Origin: Humulus lupulus
Lineage: Eukaryota > Streptophyta > Magnoliopsida > Rosales > Cannabaceae
Assembly (NCBI RefSeq): GCF_963169125.1
Contig: NC_084794.1
Location: forward strand, 116,536,358 to 116,600,357
Length of the DNA stretch: 64,000 nt
Reading direction: 5' to 3'
The notes below the pieces were generated by a model. That model was not told the DNA's origin, searched no databases, and was given only the letters and a program-made list of their open reading frames with translations. Positions 10,484-22,479 of this stretch are shown here, piece by piece. A program made the translations under genes and the position numbers. Positions within the stretch are counted from its first letter, which is position 1. Every line of letters starts with the position of its first letter.

Positions 10484-11714
10484 TCATTGATAGTACTTGT
10501 GCAGGTGTTCTCCATTCCAATAGCTAGGAATAAGATCTCCATTTAAGCGAGAAAGTTTATAGGTGCCTGGATGGAGGACTTTTTCAATCTGGTATGGTCC
10601 TTCTCAGTTAGATCCGAGTACTCCAGCAGTCTGGTCACGGGTGTTTAAGAAAACTCTTCGCAGTACTAGATCTCCGACATTGAACTTCCTTTCACGCACT
10701 TTAGAATTGAAATGCTGGGTGACTTTATGTTGGTAAGCAGCTACTTGGAGTGCTTCTCATTGATCAAATCCAGGGATTCCATCAATAGTTGGCTGTTAGA
10801 GCCTTGATCGTACGTTATTCTTCGATGTGGCGGTGAATTTAACTCAACAAGCAACATAGCATTATACCCATAAGCCAGTGAAAATGGAGTATGGCCTGTT
10901 GCTGTTCGGTTGGAAGTTCTGTACGGCCAAAGGACTTCAGGAAATTGCTCCGGCCATGCCCCCTTAGCTTCTTCTAGTCTTTTCTTTAGAGTATCCTTTA
11001 GCATTTTATTGACTGCTTAGACTTGTCCATTTTCTTGGGGATGAGCGACTGAAGAAAAGCTCTTGATAATCCCACGTCGTTCGAAAAAATCTGTGAATAA
11101 ATCACTATCAAACTGCGTGCCGTTATCTGAGATGATTTTCCTCGGCAATCCATAGCGACATATGATGTTTTTTACTACAAAATCCAGCACCTTCTTGGTC
11201 ATTATGGTTGCGAGTGGCTCGACTCGGCCCATTTAGTGAAGTAATCGACGGCAACCACAACATACTTGACGCCACCCTTTCCTGTGGGCAGAGATCCGAT
11301 TAAATCTATACCCCAAATTGCAAATGGCCACGGACTTTTCATTTGTTTCAGCTCATTAGGGGCTGCTCTTGGGTTTTTGGAGAACCTCTGGCACTTGTCG
11401 CACCTCCGAACAAATTCCATCGAGTCTTCAATCATTGTTGGCCAGAAATACCCTTGCCTCAGGATCTTTTTAGATAAGCTTTGCCCCCCAGTGTGGTCCC
11501 CACAAAAGCCTTCGTGTACCTCTTTCATCATTTCCTTGGACTTCTCTTTCGAAACACATCTGAGGAGTGGCATTGAGTATCCTCTTCGGTACAAGATTCT
11601 ATCGACTAGGATATACATAGCAGCTTGTCGCTGAAGGGTCCTGGCTTTGTTTCTGTCTGTTGGTAACACGCCTTGCGTCAGATACTCTATGTATGGTGCC
11701 ATCCATGTATCCAC
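10484..11714 (-). pseudogene. Tat-1 integrase
   Basis: Minus-strand integrase region of the Tat polyprotein. An HHCC zinc-binding segment (HEGFCGDHTGG ... CDKCQRF) comes first, then the catalytic core with WGIDLIGSLPTGKG (first Asp) and ISDNGTQFDSD (second Asp), then HPQENGQV, with the third acidic residue expected just after a stop near 11017. The C-terminal region runs through FNVGDLVLRRVF to a stop at 10484-10486. Stops near 11017 and 11202 and one near 10604 interrupt it. It would insert the cDNA into the genome if intact; this copy cannot. Confidence 0.88.
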
Positions 11715-11717
11715 AAC

Positions 11718-12131
11718 CTAGATCACCAGAGTGGTCTCCTCTGCTTGGATGCTTGGCACAGATAGCCGTTCAACTAGCACTATGTTCAGAGTATCAGCAT
11801 CCTTCTCACTTGCTAACTTGGCCAAAGAATCAGCGTTTGAATTCTGGTCGCGAGGTACTTGATGAAGGGTGTACTTGTCAAATTGTGCCAATAGATCCTT
11901 TGTTTTGTTTAAGTAAGCAACCATCTTTAAACCTCCGGCCTAATATTCTCCCATGACTTGATTTACCACGAGCTGAGAGTCACTGTAGATGTCAAGTACA
12001 TTTATATTCTTGTCCCTGGCCAATTGTAACCCATCGAGCAACGTTTCATACTCAGCCTCGTTGTTAGAAGCAGTGAAGTCAAAACTAATTGCGCAGTGAA
12101 ATTGATGCTCCTCAGGCATAATCAGAATCAC
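11718..12131 (-). pseudogene. Tat-1 second (archaeal-type) RNase H
   Basis: Between the retroviral-type RNase H and integrase lies an additional RNase H. It shows FTASNNEAEYETLLDGLQLA, YSDSQLVVNQVMGEY and, after a stop, YTLHQVPRDQNSNADSLAKLA. The acidic E (AEYE), D (SDSQ) and the HQVPRxxNxxAD block are the hallmarks of the aRNH found in Tat/Ogre elements. A stop at about 11937 splits it. Confidence 0.82.
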
Positions 12132-12296
12132 ACCTGCCCCTCCGTGATGCTCATTAGAGGAGCCGTCTGTAAATAACTTCCATGAGGGAGCTCAGTTTTG
12201 AGACTCAAGCTCTTCAGGTTCTTCGATCTGCTCGCTATCTGAAATTCCAGTGAACTCTGCAATGAAATTAGTCAGGGCTTGCCCTTTTATCATTGC

Positions 12297-13500
12297 TCAC
12301 GCCAAGTAAGAGATATCAAACTGCCCATGTTTGACCGCCCATTTCAATAATCTGCCTGTGGCCTCTGGCTTTTGCAGAACTTGCCGTAGAGGCTGGTCGG
12401 TCAAAACCATGATTGGGTGAGCTTGAAAGTAAGGTCGCAGCTTCCTAGAGGCCAAAATTAAGCAATAGGCTAACTTTTCAATAGGTGGGTACCGCAGCTC
12501 CGCTCCAATTATCCTTTTGCTTACATAATAAACAACCTTCTGTACGCCTTCTTCTTCTCTTATTAAAACAACACTAGCAACGTATTCTGTAATCGCCAAG
12601 TAGACAAAAAAAGTTTCCTTATCGACCGACTTTGATAGAATGGGTGGTTGTGTCATGTGAGTCTTCAATGCTTGGATAGCCTGCTCGCACTCCTCCATCC
12701 ATTCAAATTTCTTGTTGCCTCTAAGTAGATTAAAAAATAGGATGCATTTGTCCATTGATTTGGAAATAAATGTACTCAGAGCAGCAATTCTTCCGGTCAA
12801 ACTTTGAACATCCTTGATCTTTGCTGGCGATTCATATCGACCAGGCCTTTGATCTTCTCGGGATTGGCCTCAATTCGTCTCGAGTTAACTATAAATCCCA
12901 GGAACTTCCCTGATCCCACCCCGAAGGAGCATTTGAGGGGATTCAGCTTCATCTGATATTTGTTCAAGACGTTGAAGCACCCTTGCAAATCCTCTATATG
13001 CCCTTTCGCCTTCTTCGACTTAACCATCATGTCTTCGACATAGACCTCCATGTTTGTGCTGATCACCCCCCTAAACATGTGGTTGACCAGTCGCTGGTAA
13101 GTCGCACCAGCGTTTTTCAAACCAAAGGGCTTACTTTGTAACAGTAAAGCCCGGTGTCAGTCCGAAAGCTAGTGTGATCCTCATCAAGAGGATGCATACT
13201 AATCTGATTATACTCGGAGTATGCATCCATGAAAGAGAGAATTTCGTGCCTTGCAGTGGCATCGACCAGTTGGTCGATCCTAGGGAGTGGGAAACAATCC
13301 TTAGGGAAGGCTTTATTGAGGTCTGTGAAATCCACACATGTTCTCCATTTGCCATTCGGCTTGGGAACTAACACGGGATTAGAGACCCACGATGGATAAA
13401 AAGCTGCCCTGATGAATCCATTCTCCTTGAGCTTCTCGACTTCTTCTTTTAAGGCCTTTGATCTATCTTTGTCGAGCAGCCTCCTTTTTTGTTATACTGG
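12297..13500 (-). pseudogene. Tat-1 reverse transcriptase and RNase H
   Basis: Minus-strand RT: NPVLVPKPNGKWRTCVDFTDLNKAFP (part), FMDAYSEYNQISM and, after a frameshift near 13120, GATYQRLVNHMF and YVEDMMVKS. The catalytic YVDD box reads YVED here, so one catalytic aspartate is changed. RT continues to KFLGFIVNSRRIEANPEKI; after another frameshift near 12800 the RNase H follows (VYLAITEYVASVVLIREE, YPPIEKLAYCLILASRKLRPYF, TDQPLRQVL). At least two frameshifts separate the blocks. Confidence 0.88.
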
Positions 13501-13776
13501 TGGAATTTTTTTGTCTATATTAAGGACATTGCTAATGACTGCAGGGTCTATTTGAACCATGTCTTTATGCAACAAGGCAAAGACCTCCTGGTTTTTCTTC
13601 AAAAATTCCACTAGGGCTTGTTTTGTTGTTGTCTCTATGTTTTTACCAAATTTCACAACCCTGGTCGGATTTTCTTCATCGATTTGGACCTCTTCAAGGT
13701 CCTCGATGGGTCCTATCTCTTCCTCAAAATCCCCAAAGTGAGGATCTAAGTCTCTATCCTCACTTTGGGCAACACC

Positions 13777-14286
13777 CTATTTGGTGAAATTATCACCTAA
13801 TTGGGCTTGTACATCAACTGCCATTTGCAACTCTTTTCCGGGAACCTCCCTTGACACACCTTTCTTTGCTTTAGTTATAGAGGCGTTGTAGCATTCCCTT
13901 GCTTCCTGCTGATTTCCTAGCATGCATCCTACCCCTGCGTCTGTTGGGAATTTCATGGCAATGTGCCATATTGAAGTGATGGCTCGTAGGTCGACTAGAA
14001 TTGGCCTCCCAATTACAGCATTATATGTTGAAGGACAATCAACTACTATGAAAGTAGTGAGTAATGTCCTGTTAGCAGGTGCAGTGCCTGCTGTAACTGG
14101 AAGCCTAATCGACCCAGTTGGGGCAAGCCCTTCGCCAGAAAAACCATAGATGGTTTGGTTGCATGGCTCCAGGTCCTTGATGGACAACTTCATTCTCTTC
14201 AGTGAAGACTTGTATAGGATGTTGACCGAACTTCCTGTGTCAACCAACACCCTCTTCACCATCATGTTGGAAATTTGCATGTCCAC
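13777..14286 (-). pseudogene. Tat-1 aspartic protease
   Basis: The frame contains RVLVDTGSSVNILYKSSL, with the retropepsin active-site triad DTG intact, and later TFIVVDCPSTYNAVIGRP, the usual C-terminal protease block of Tat elements. It would process the gag-pol polyprotein. This ORF is still open over 169 codons, though its neighbours are broken. Confidence 0.85.
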
Positions 14287-14585
14287 GACCAGCGGATCAG
14301 AGTGTGGGAATCGTACATGCTGGGCATCTCTTCAGAGAAGATTGTCAATTCCTCCTCTGTTCGAGCCTTCTTTGGTTCTCAATTCTCCACACTCATCATC
14401 TCGATGTCCTGGTCATGGCATAGGGTTCGAGTGTATCGTTCCCTTGCTTTCCCACTATCCCCTGCAAGGTGTGGGCTGTCGCAGATGATGAGCAAAGTTC
14501 CTGCCACATGAGCTGGCTGTAAAGGTGGCGAGCGTTGGCGTGCAAGCGCCTGCTCGTTGCCACTTTAAGCCTCTGGCTGAGACCC

Positions 14586-16505
14586 TCATGCGGCTTGCAC
14601 ATACCTTCTTAAATTTCCCTGCCTAATTAAGAACTCAATTTCATCTTTCAATTGGTTGCATTCATTAGTGTCGTGCCCATAGTCGTTGTGAAAACGATCA
14701 GAATTTCGTCGTATCTCTCTTAGAGATATCCTTCCTTATAGGTGCGAGTCGTTTATAAGGCACGTTTGAGCCGGTCGCCTAGTAGACTTCCGCTTGACTT
14801 TCGACAAGTGCAGTGTATTTGGTGAATCTCGGCTCGTATTGATTGCCTTTGGGGCGTTTATTCTCAGAAGCTGATGGTTCATTGCTTGCCCGTTTTTCAC
14901 CATTCCTACCATTGCCATTCCCGTTGCCTTTGCCGTTGCCATTGGGTTTATCCGACTCGTTGGCGGCCTTGGCGGGCTATTCCTTTTGCCCCTTGTCCTT
15001 CGTTGGTGATTTCCCCTCATTGGCAATCGCGTCCTCAAGCTGGATATATCGATCAGTCCGATCCAAAAGCCCTGGGTACTTCTTACCCAATTCTTTCTTA
15101 GGCTACTCCATAGGGGTGAATGGCGCCTAACCCCAGCAGTTAGGGCCATCATCTTGCCTTCACCACCCACTGTCTTGGCTCTAGCTGTTTCTCGCATGAA
15201 ACTTTGGACATACTCCTTTAAGGGCTCTCCCTCCTTCTGACGTATCTCGACCAGCTGGTTGACCTCTGTGGGGGTGTACGTGACCCGCATAGAATTGTCC
15301 ATAAAATTCCTTCACGAACATCTCCCAAGATACTATACTAGTAGGAGGAAACTTAAAGAACCATTCCTGGGTGGTGTCAGATAGTGTCGCAGGGAAGATC
15401 CTGCAGCAGGCATCTTCTGACACTTTCTGTATAACCATTTGTATCTCAAAATTATTAACGTGAGATACTGGGTCTCCGTACCCATCAAAGTTTGGCAGTG
15501 TCGACATCTTGAATTTACTGAGGGTTTCAGCCACAACAATCCTTTGAACAAAGAGAGTGCCCCTCCTCTGATCGTACTCTATATGGGACGTTCGTCCCCC
15601 GACCAGCTGTAGTACTGCCTAGTTCAGGGAATCAATCTGAACCTGAACCGCTTTTGGGACCGCAGGGACAACTAGTGCTGGGGGAGCGTACTCATCGTGC
15701 CTCTCACGACGGTCGTTGAGTACGTCCCTTAAATCATCATCCCTGCATCTCTGCTGGCTAACTCCTAGTCGATCAAAGACGTTTTGCTGCCTGGGTTGCC
15801 CCCAGCATTATGGCTAGCTGGCCTATTTTCTCTAGGTGGGGGGCTTCTACCTCCACCTCCTTCCTCATTCCTCTGACCAGCATTCCCTCTGCTAGAGTCA
15901 GCTTCATTATAATCGTAGTCGTCTCTACATTGGGGCCGACTACGGCGTGACCGACTGTTCACGCTATTTCCTCCTCGGTTTGGAATTTCCCGAGCATCAA
16001 AGCGAGGCCTGTGCTGGTTGTTGGGTCCCTATGCATTGTTATGCTATGGGGGGCCCCTGACCGCAGAGCCTGACTCGTTATTCCTTATGTTGGCAGAAGG
16101 ATGCTGTCCCCTGCTCGGTGGATTTGGCTCTTCGTCCCCTGGGCGTCTAGGGCTACGGGGCGGCTGCCCGGCCCTATTTTGCCTCTGGCGCTGGGGATTG
16201 CCTCGACCAGCCTTAGATGGAGGCTGCTGCTCAGGATCCCTAGCTGGGACATCATCCTAAGCCACAGGTGGCTGCTCTAGCCTTTGAGGGCTTGCTGGCT
16301 GGAGTGGAGGACTAGGATTGGGAGCCCTCTAAGGCGGCACACTCGTGGCTGATCTGGCTAAGAGGCTAGCGCAACCCGAATTTGAGCCAATTGGATGGCT
16401 GCTTCGAGAGTGGCCATGGCATCCCTCTGCTGACGGTCCATGTCCACCTGTCGCTCACTCAGCTCCTGGTGCTGACGTTCAATTTTTCTCTGTTGTAGCG
16501 CCATT
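14586..16505 (-). pseudogene. Tat-1 gag
   Basis: The N-terminal part near 16500-16370 is glutamine/glutamate-rich and helical (LQQRKIERQHQELSERQVDM). An Arg/Gly-rich stretch lies at 15962-15765. The Retrotrans_gag core is at 15534-15181 (TQEWFFKFPPTSIVSWEMFV, EFYGQFYAGHVHP). A Lys/Arg-rich tail follows, and near 14610-14710 lies [20 protein letters not shown], the zinc-binding block of Tat gags with its first cysteine lost. Multiple stops. It would form the capsid around element RNA. Confidence 0.82.
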
Positions 16506-16566
16506 TCTCCGCAACATTCTCGCAAGTGTGGTGGATAAGTCCAGGAGTCAGAACTAAAGCCAGAAG

Positions 16567-16571
16567 ATGTA
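16567..16571. repeat. target site duplication, left copy (ATGTA)
   Basis: ATGTA directly precedes the TG start of the solo LTR; identical to 19463-19467. Confidence 0.85.
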
Positions 16572-19462
16572 TGTAATGCCCCAAATTTCCTAATAAGGGT
16601 TAGGACCTTGATTAGGAGGCCGGGAGGGCCATAATTGATTTATTATGCTACTCAATGATTATGTGCATGTTTATGTGAATTATATTATAATATGATGTTA
16701 TATACATGCATGTGGGTCCACAACTGTTTATTAAACTTGTTTTCGCAATTTGGGCCGTTTAGAGCATAATTGTGTATTTGGGTGCATTTTGTGATTAGTG
16801 AATGAGATCCCATCATTATGGGATATGTTCGAGCCTTTCGGCATGAGACGATCATGAAATGCAAGTGTTCGGTCTAGTCATAAAAGGTTTAAGATCGGGG
16901 TTCAAGGTGAGTCTCGGGGTGGTTTTAATGATTAGAGCATTACCGGGAATTAAACGGTAATGGGATATGGATTATTGGTGTTCAAGAATATTGAGAATAG
17001 CGGGAATTGGAGAGTGTTAATTATGATTAACGAAATATGTGCAAAATGATGGTTTTGCCCTTGGTGACTATTAAGGTTATATTTTAGACTTAAGGGAATT
17101 TAGGTCTTTTCCCCCTAAAGGATTTATATAAGCCATTAAGGCTGTAGAAGAGAAGCAAAAACAGAGTATCCTTTCTCCTTCTCTCCCAATGGTCTGTTTC
17201 CTCCATTTTCTCTCTGGATTTTCAAGCTTTGTTTGAGGAATCAAGCCAAGGAACCAAGCCGGGATAAGCTAGGGTTATGCTCCACCATCGAAGAGGGTGT
17301 GTTGCTGAGATTGAGGTGAGTTTTTAGCCATTAGAACTATAGTTTTTGCTCTGTTTTCTGAGTTAAGTTCCAGCTGGTTTTTGAGTTGGAAAGTTAGGTT
17401 TCAATGGGTGTTTTGGCTAGGGTTCTTGGGGTAGTGATGCTTGGGGCATGTGAGGATGGTTTTTAGGTTCATTTGGGACTGAATTTGATGTTTGGAAGCT
17501 TTTGATTTGGGTTGGAAATGGTGGAATCGAAGGAAGAACTTTCTGGGCTGAAGCTGGCTGAAGGTAGCGCTACAGAGCCCAGTGTAGGGCACTACAGCGC
17601 TACCTACAGAGGAGGTTGGGCGGTTTTGGTTCTGTCTTGAGCGCTGGGGCGCTAGGAGGGCAGCGCTGTAGCGCTGCCTTGTTTCTTCAGAACCCTGTTT
17701 TAAGTGTTTTTAAGGGTTTTTGGCTCGGGGTTTCAATCCTTAAGGCCCGAGATCGAATCTACTCACTGTGTGGTTTAGATCAAGACCCTATCATTGTTGA
17801 TTTTCATTAATTGGAGATTATATTTGGTTATGACTAGGTGATTGCTAAGGGATTAAAGGATTGATCATTCTCAAGGGTCGTTCTTGTTCTAATTCTCGCT
17901 CGAACCTGAGGTAAGAAAACTGGACCCCATGTGTGACATGCATGGTCATTCTTGATGCATATTGGATGTTTAAATGTAAACATTGATAGCATATTGAATG
18001 CTTAGCAATCTTACTCATTTGCATATGGTTATTGTTGAGGCATGCTGGATGATTAAGTGTGATGCATGTGATGCACGAGAAACATGTGATTAGGGCATGC
18101 CATGAATATTGACTGTGAGATTGATCAGAGCTTGAGTCTCTGTGTTTGTGCATGATCATGATTATGCTAGCAACTGTTATGTAAGAATGTTGAATGTCCT
18201 ACTCTTGGATAACTGACATATGATACATATTGATAGCATTGCTTACTTGTGCTTGGTACTGACTCATTAGTCAGAATTGGCAAAGGTGTTAGTATCAACT
18301 GTGAAGCCGTGACTCATTAGTCAGGTTCGACAGTGGTACTGAGCACTGGTCACACGGTGCTGACTCATAAGTCAAGACGGCCTTAGCGTGTTCAACGCAA
18401 GCCAACAAAGATTAGATCTAATCGACAACCTGCATTGGATGACTCAAAGAGCATTAATGCCGGACCGACCTCAAGTTCGATGAATATTATAAGCGCTTGT
18501 GTGACTTACCCATCAGTCACTCATCTGTTAAGTTAGAGACTTACCCATCAGTCTCTCATCTGTTTAAGGCTAGTGGCTTACCCAGCAGCCACTCTTCTAT
18601 TTAAGATAGTGATCACCCATCAGTCACTCATTTGGTTAGAGCCATTGCAGGAAAGCCCAGGTAACGGTGTCGTCACACGGCTATGGGCACTGAGCGCTAG
18701 TGACTTGTTTGGCAGTCACTCATTATGGTTTAATAGGACCTCAAAGTGATATTCACTCATCTGATCAGAGCTATGAGCTCTGTATGATCATTTTGATCAT
18801 CATATGCATGGCTTTGGGTGCTGAGCCCCGTAGTGACTTGCTTTTTGGTCACTCAGCATGGTTTACCAGAACCTCAAGTGTCGGAACACTCATCTGATTA
18901 GCACTGACTTGATAGTCCTCCAATCAGAAGAGCAGGATTTATTATCCTGGATACCCCAACATTGTTTGAATTCATTTGCATGCTTGAATAAAGCTATGTT
19001 TGCTAGGCATGCCAGATATGATTTGATATCATGATATGACTGTTTATGAGCATATGAGTTTTCTTGCTGGGCTTCCGCTCACGGGTGCTGTGTGGTTCAG
19101 GTAAAGGCAAAAGGAAGCTGGACCATCCTTGAGTTGAAGGGCTTAGTTGATGACGTGTACATATGCGGCTGCTCGACCAATACTTGGACGAGGTTTGAAA
19201 GAGGAACTAGGGTTAAACCCTGTTTTGCCGCTTAGAACGGCCTGATGTAAATATTTTCTTGTAATAGACCTTTAAATTATATTTTTGGGATCCCAATGTA
19301 TATAATAAACGTTCTAATGAGACGTTATATCTTAACCAAAAATTTTAACCCCTAAACTGCTAATCATACTTAGTTACACGTTTATGGCCAAACAACTCGA
19401 TTAGCGAGTTTAGCACTGTTTGCAATGTGCACTATAGCGGTCCCTGGAGTTGGGGCGTTACA
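16572..19462 (+). mobile_element. solo LTR of a Tekay/Del-like chromovirus, 2891 bp
   Basis: Starts TGTAATGCCCC at 16572 and ends GGGGCGTTACA at 19462, matching inverted ends. It is flanked by perfect 5-bp duplications ATGTA (16567-16571 and 19463-19467). There is no PBS, coding region or second LTR, so the element was probably removed by LTR-LTR recombination. A TATA box (TATATAAG, 17125-17132) lies about 550 bp in, followed by a pyrimidine-rich leader near 17165 and a donor-like GAG|GTGAGT near 17310. GC-rich GCGCTGTAGCGCT palindromes occur at 17565-17690, and TGACT...AGTCA motifs repeat at 18255-18900. Confidence 0.9.
18255..18900 (+). repeat. degenerate TGACTCATTAGTCA / GTGACTTACCCATCAGTCAC repeats inside the solo LTR
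   Basis: About ten imperfect copies of short palindromic blocks built from TGACT...AGTCA or GTGACT...AGTCAC, spaced 40-60 bp. TGACTCA-type cores resemble bZIP sites, but this is only resemblance. They lie in the 3' half of the LTR, well downstream of the TATA box. Confidence 0.6.
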
Positions 19463-19467
19463 ATGTA
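19463..19467. repeat. target site duplication, right copy (ATGTA)
   Basis: ATGTA directly follows the CA end of the solo LTR; identical to 16567-16571 and part of the interrupted pol coding sequence. Confidence 0.85.
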
Positions 19468-20925
19468 CATATAGTTTGTGAGTTCCTGGAGGTGTTTCCC
19501 GAAGAATTACCAGGACTACCCCCGGATAGAGAAATCGAGTTTGTAATCGAGCTTGCCCCGGAAACTGCACTGATCTTTAAAGCACCCTATCGAATGGCAC
19601 CGTCAGAGTTAAAGGAACTTAAAAACCAGCTACAGTAGTTGTTGGAGAAAGGATTCATAAGACCTAGCCATTCGCCATGGGGAGCACCAGTCTTATTTGT
19701 GAAAAAGAAGGACGAGAGTATGAGGATGTGCATTGATTACCGAGAACTCAATAAGGTCACCATTAAGAATAAATATCCTTTTCCTAGGATAGACGAAATT
19801 TTTGATCAACTGCAAGGGGCAGGAGTATTTTCAAAGATTGATATGCGATCCGAGTACCATCAATTGAAAGTGAAGGAGGGGATATTCCAAAAACGACTTT
19901 CAGAACTCGCTACGGGCACTATGAATTCTTAGTGATGTCTTTTGGACTCACCAATGCCCCATCAACATTTATGGACATGATGAACAGGGTATTTAAGGAT
20001 TTCTTGGAAAATTTTGTAGCAGCATTCATAGATGATATCCTGATTTACTCGAAGACCAAGGAGGAGCACGAGGAGCATTTGAGGTTGACTCTGAACCTAT
20101 TGCGAGAACATCAATTTTATGCCAAGTTCTCTAAATGTGAGTTTTGGCTGGGACAGGTAACCTTCCTAGGGCAGATAATGTCCAAGAATGTGATAGCAGT
20201 AGACCCATCGAAGATCGAGGCCATTAGAGACTGGCCCCAGCCAAAGAATGCCTCAGGAGTTCAGAGTTTCTTAGGGTTGGCAGGTTATTATAGGAAGTTT
20301 GTAGAAGGTTTCTCAAAGATCGCCACCCCGTTGACCAACCTAACCTGAAAAGATCAGAAGTTTGCATGGACTGAAAAATGTGAAGAGAGTTTCCAGACCA
20401 TGAAGGATAAGCTAATTTCTGCACCCATCCTTTGTGTTCCCACTGAGGGCGGGAAATTTGCGGTGTATTGTGATGCATCAAAGAATGGCTTGGGATGTGT
20501 GTTGATGCAAGATGGGAAAGTAGTAGCTTATGCTTCCAGAAAACTCAATGATTATGAGCAACGTTATCCCACCCATGACCTTGAATTGGCAGCAGTAGTG
20601 TTCGCACTAAAGATATGGAGATATCACCTATATGGGGACAAGTGCGAGATATACACTGACCACAAAAGTCTGAAATACTTTTTCACACAAAAGGAATTGA
20701 ACATGAGGTAGTGAAGGTGGTTGGGATTGGTGAAGGACTACAATTGTGAGATTCTATACCACACAGGCAAGGCCAATGTGGTTACATATGCTTTGAGTAG
20801 GCGGGGACATGGGAATGTCTCAGCACTACGTGCAATAGAGACGCCTCTTCAGAAAGAGATCATAAATGCTGGCATCGAAATTGTGATGGGAAGTTTGGCA
20901 AACCTCACATTGCAATCCTCCTACG
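19463..20925 (+). pseudogene. Tekay-1 reverse transcriptase and RNase H
   Basis: Chromovirus RT and RNase H. Blocks in order: [39 protein letters not shown], then a stop at 19636, [40 protein letters not shown], a frameshift near 19890, FLVMSF (a stop precedes it), [12 protein letters not shown] (intact catalytic Asp pair), [11 protein letters not shown]; then RNase [57 protein letters not shown], and a stop at 20709. It ends shortly after the RNase H tail, before integrase. Confidence 0.9.
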
Positions 20926-21410
20926 GAAGGTGTTCATTAGTTTTTTGACAAGGTTAGATCTCGAAAGATAGATAATTATAGGTCAAATTCTACTACACTC
21001 ACCCCTACGATGACTACAAGGACTAAATCTATGATTATCAAAACCGTAGGTCTAGGTCATAAAATAAGAGATTTTGTTTTCTTATTTTGATCGAATAGTA
21101 GGTTGTTAATAGTGGTGTCCATTATTAAATGAGTTTACAACTCTATTTAACTTGTGGTTTTTTTTTACTCTCGCCAACCGGGACAAGGATATCATAGATT
21201 AGTTAAAAACCTAAAGAAATAGAGATATGATTGTTTTTGGTATTTTTCTCATATCTTACATATTTTGGTATATGTTGTGCTATTTCTTGAAATTTGTGTG
21301 AATAGAAGTTTTATTGAGCAAATGTGATGTATTTCTATTTTATTGACAATTTGTAGTTTTATGTTAAGTAGTGTCTGTGTCTACTCCCATCCTTTCTCAA
21401 CTTTCGATGG
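20926..21410 (+). other. Copia-1 untranslated leader
   Basis: AT-rich region between chromovirus RNase H and the Copia gag start near 21411. No ORF. A PBS or LTR end is not recognisable. Confidence 0.45.
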
Positions 21411-22300
21411 AGAAACTCACTCGAGAAAACCTCCTTAATTGGAAGCAGAATATCAACATAAAGTTGATTGGTGACAACTCTGAGTTCGTCATGATTGAGG
21501 AATCCCCGGAATGAGTATTGTGTCCAGGCGTTCATGATGGCACCATCAATGCTCGTGATGACACCATAAATGCTTGCATATCACCATCTTCGCACATACG
21601 TGATGACACTGTGAACGCTCGGATGGCACCATGTCTGCACGTTATTAATCAACTCAACTATGGTCCGACGCATGTCATGAGAGAGCTTCAGATTTTTGAG
21701 CCTATCATGGGTGGACCTAGTAAAGGAGGAGAAAATAAGACTATTATTGCTGCTACTGATCCAGCTAAGGCTGGAGCTAACCAAGCTTCATCTTCAAAAT
21801 CTGGAAACAAGAGGAAGAATGGACAAAACAACAGCCCCAAGCCTGCAAAGGCTGCAAAGATGAGTGCACAACCAAGTGCACAGACTCCTAAGGGGAAGAA
21901 CAAGAAAAACAAGAAAGGTAAAGACAAGTTCTTTCACTGCAAAGAGAAGGGGCATTGGAAACGAGATTTCCCTATGTTTCTAGCAGTGAAAAACAAAGGC
22001 AATGATTATAGTTCATTTATCTTGGAAACATGTGTTTTAGAGAATGATAAATCCATTTGGAATATTGATTATGGATCTACTAACCATGTTTGTAATTCTT
22101 TACAACTTCTTGAATTGTGGGATGAAGTGGATGAAGGCAGCTTAAAGCTTAGAGTTGGGAACAGAGCATTCGTTGCAGTCCAAGCTAGAGGAAGAGCTCG
22201 TCTAAAGTTCATAAATAAATTTTTAATTTTAAATGATGTATTTTTTATTCCGGATTTTATTAGAAATTTAATTTCAATTTCCATGTTGTAATTAGAAAGA
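21411..22300 (+). pseudogene. Copia-1 gag and protease start
   Basis: Gag begins near 21411 (MEKLTRENLLNWKQNI), then has a stop at 21513. A short degenerate repeat of MHDDTINA-like residues follows, then a lysine-rich tail and a zinc knuckle FFHCKEKGHWKRDFP in which two of three cysteines of CX2CX4HX4C are lost. The protease follows in the same frame (NIDYGSTNHVCNS): the expected D-S/T-G motif reads DYG. The frame ends at 22289. It is non-functional. Confidence 0.82.
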
Positions 22301-22479
22301 TTTTTTATGACTTTCACAAGTTCAAATATATCTATTTCTTTCAATGGATCACAATTGTGTATTGCATGTTTGGAAAACGGGTTTTATATTCTGTGACCTA
22401 ACGAACCCCTCGATCTTACAATGATTTATTCAAAGTAGCTAAACTTAGGACCAATAAACGTCAAAAGACCAAAAACGAT

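Larger units (their letters stand above)
5629..16505 (-). mobile_element. Ty3/Gypsy Tat element with antisense gene (Tat-1), 5' truncated
   Basis: Minus-strand Tat-lineage element. In its own direction: gag (16505-14586), protease (14286-13777), RT and RNase H (13500-12297), a second archaeal-type RNase H (12131-11718), integrase (11714-10484), a long 3' region with an antisense plus-strand gene (about 6462-9793), PPT (6149-6160) and 3' LTR (5629-6148). The dual RNase H and the extra antisense ORF between pol and the 3' LTR are known for Tat/Grande-like elements. The 5' LTR is absent: the gag 5' end abuts chromovirus sequence near 16505. Many stops and frameshifts make it non-autonomous. Confidence 0.88.
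16506..20925 (+). mobile_element. chromovirus (Tekay/Del-like) pol fragment, split by a solo LTR (Tekay-1)
   Basis: About 60 bp at 16506-16571 (encoding a DKSR-E-SELKPED-like protease-RT linker) and 19463-20925 together form one continuous chromovirus segment once the solo LTR at 16572-19462 and one copy of its TSD are ignored. The same linker reads [17 protein letters not shown] in the related element at 51880. No LTR, gag or most of protease/integrase remains. The left edge abuts Tat-1 gag near 16505; the right edge abuts Copia 5' sequence near 20925. Confidence 0.75.

Noticed and set aside
11266..11634. Plus-strand ORFs over Tat-1 integrase and gag (also 13559-14511 and 14843-15130)
   Set aside because: Shadows of the minus-strand gag-pol; only the minus frames show conserved motifs.
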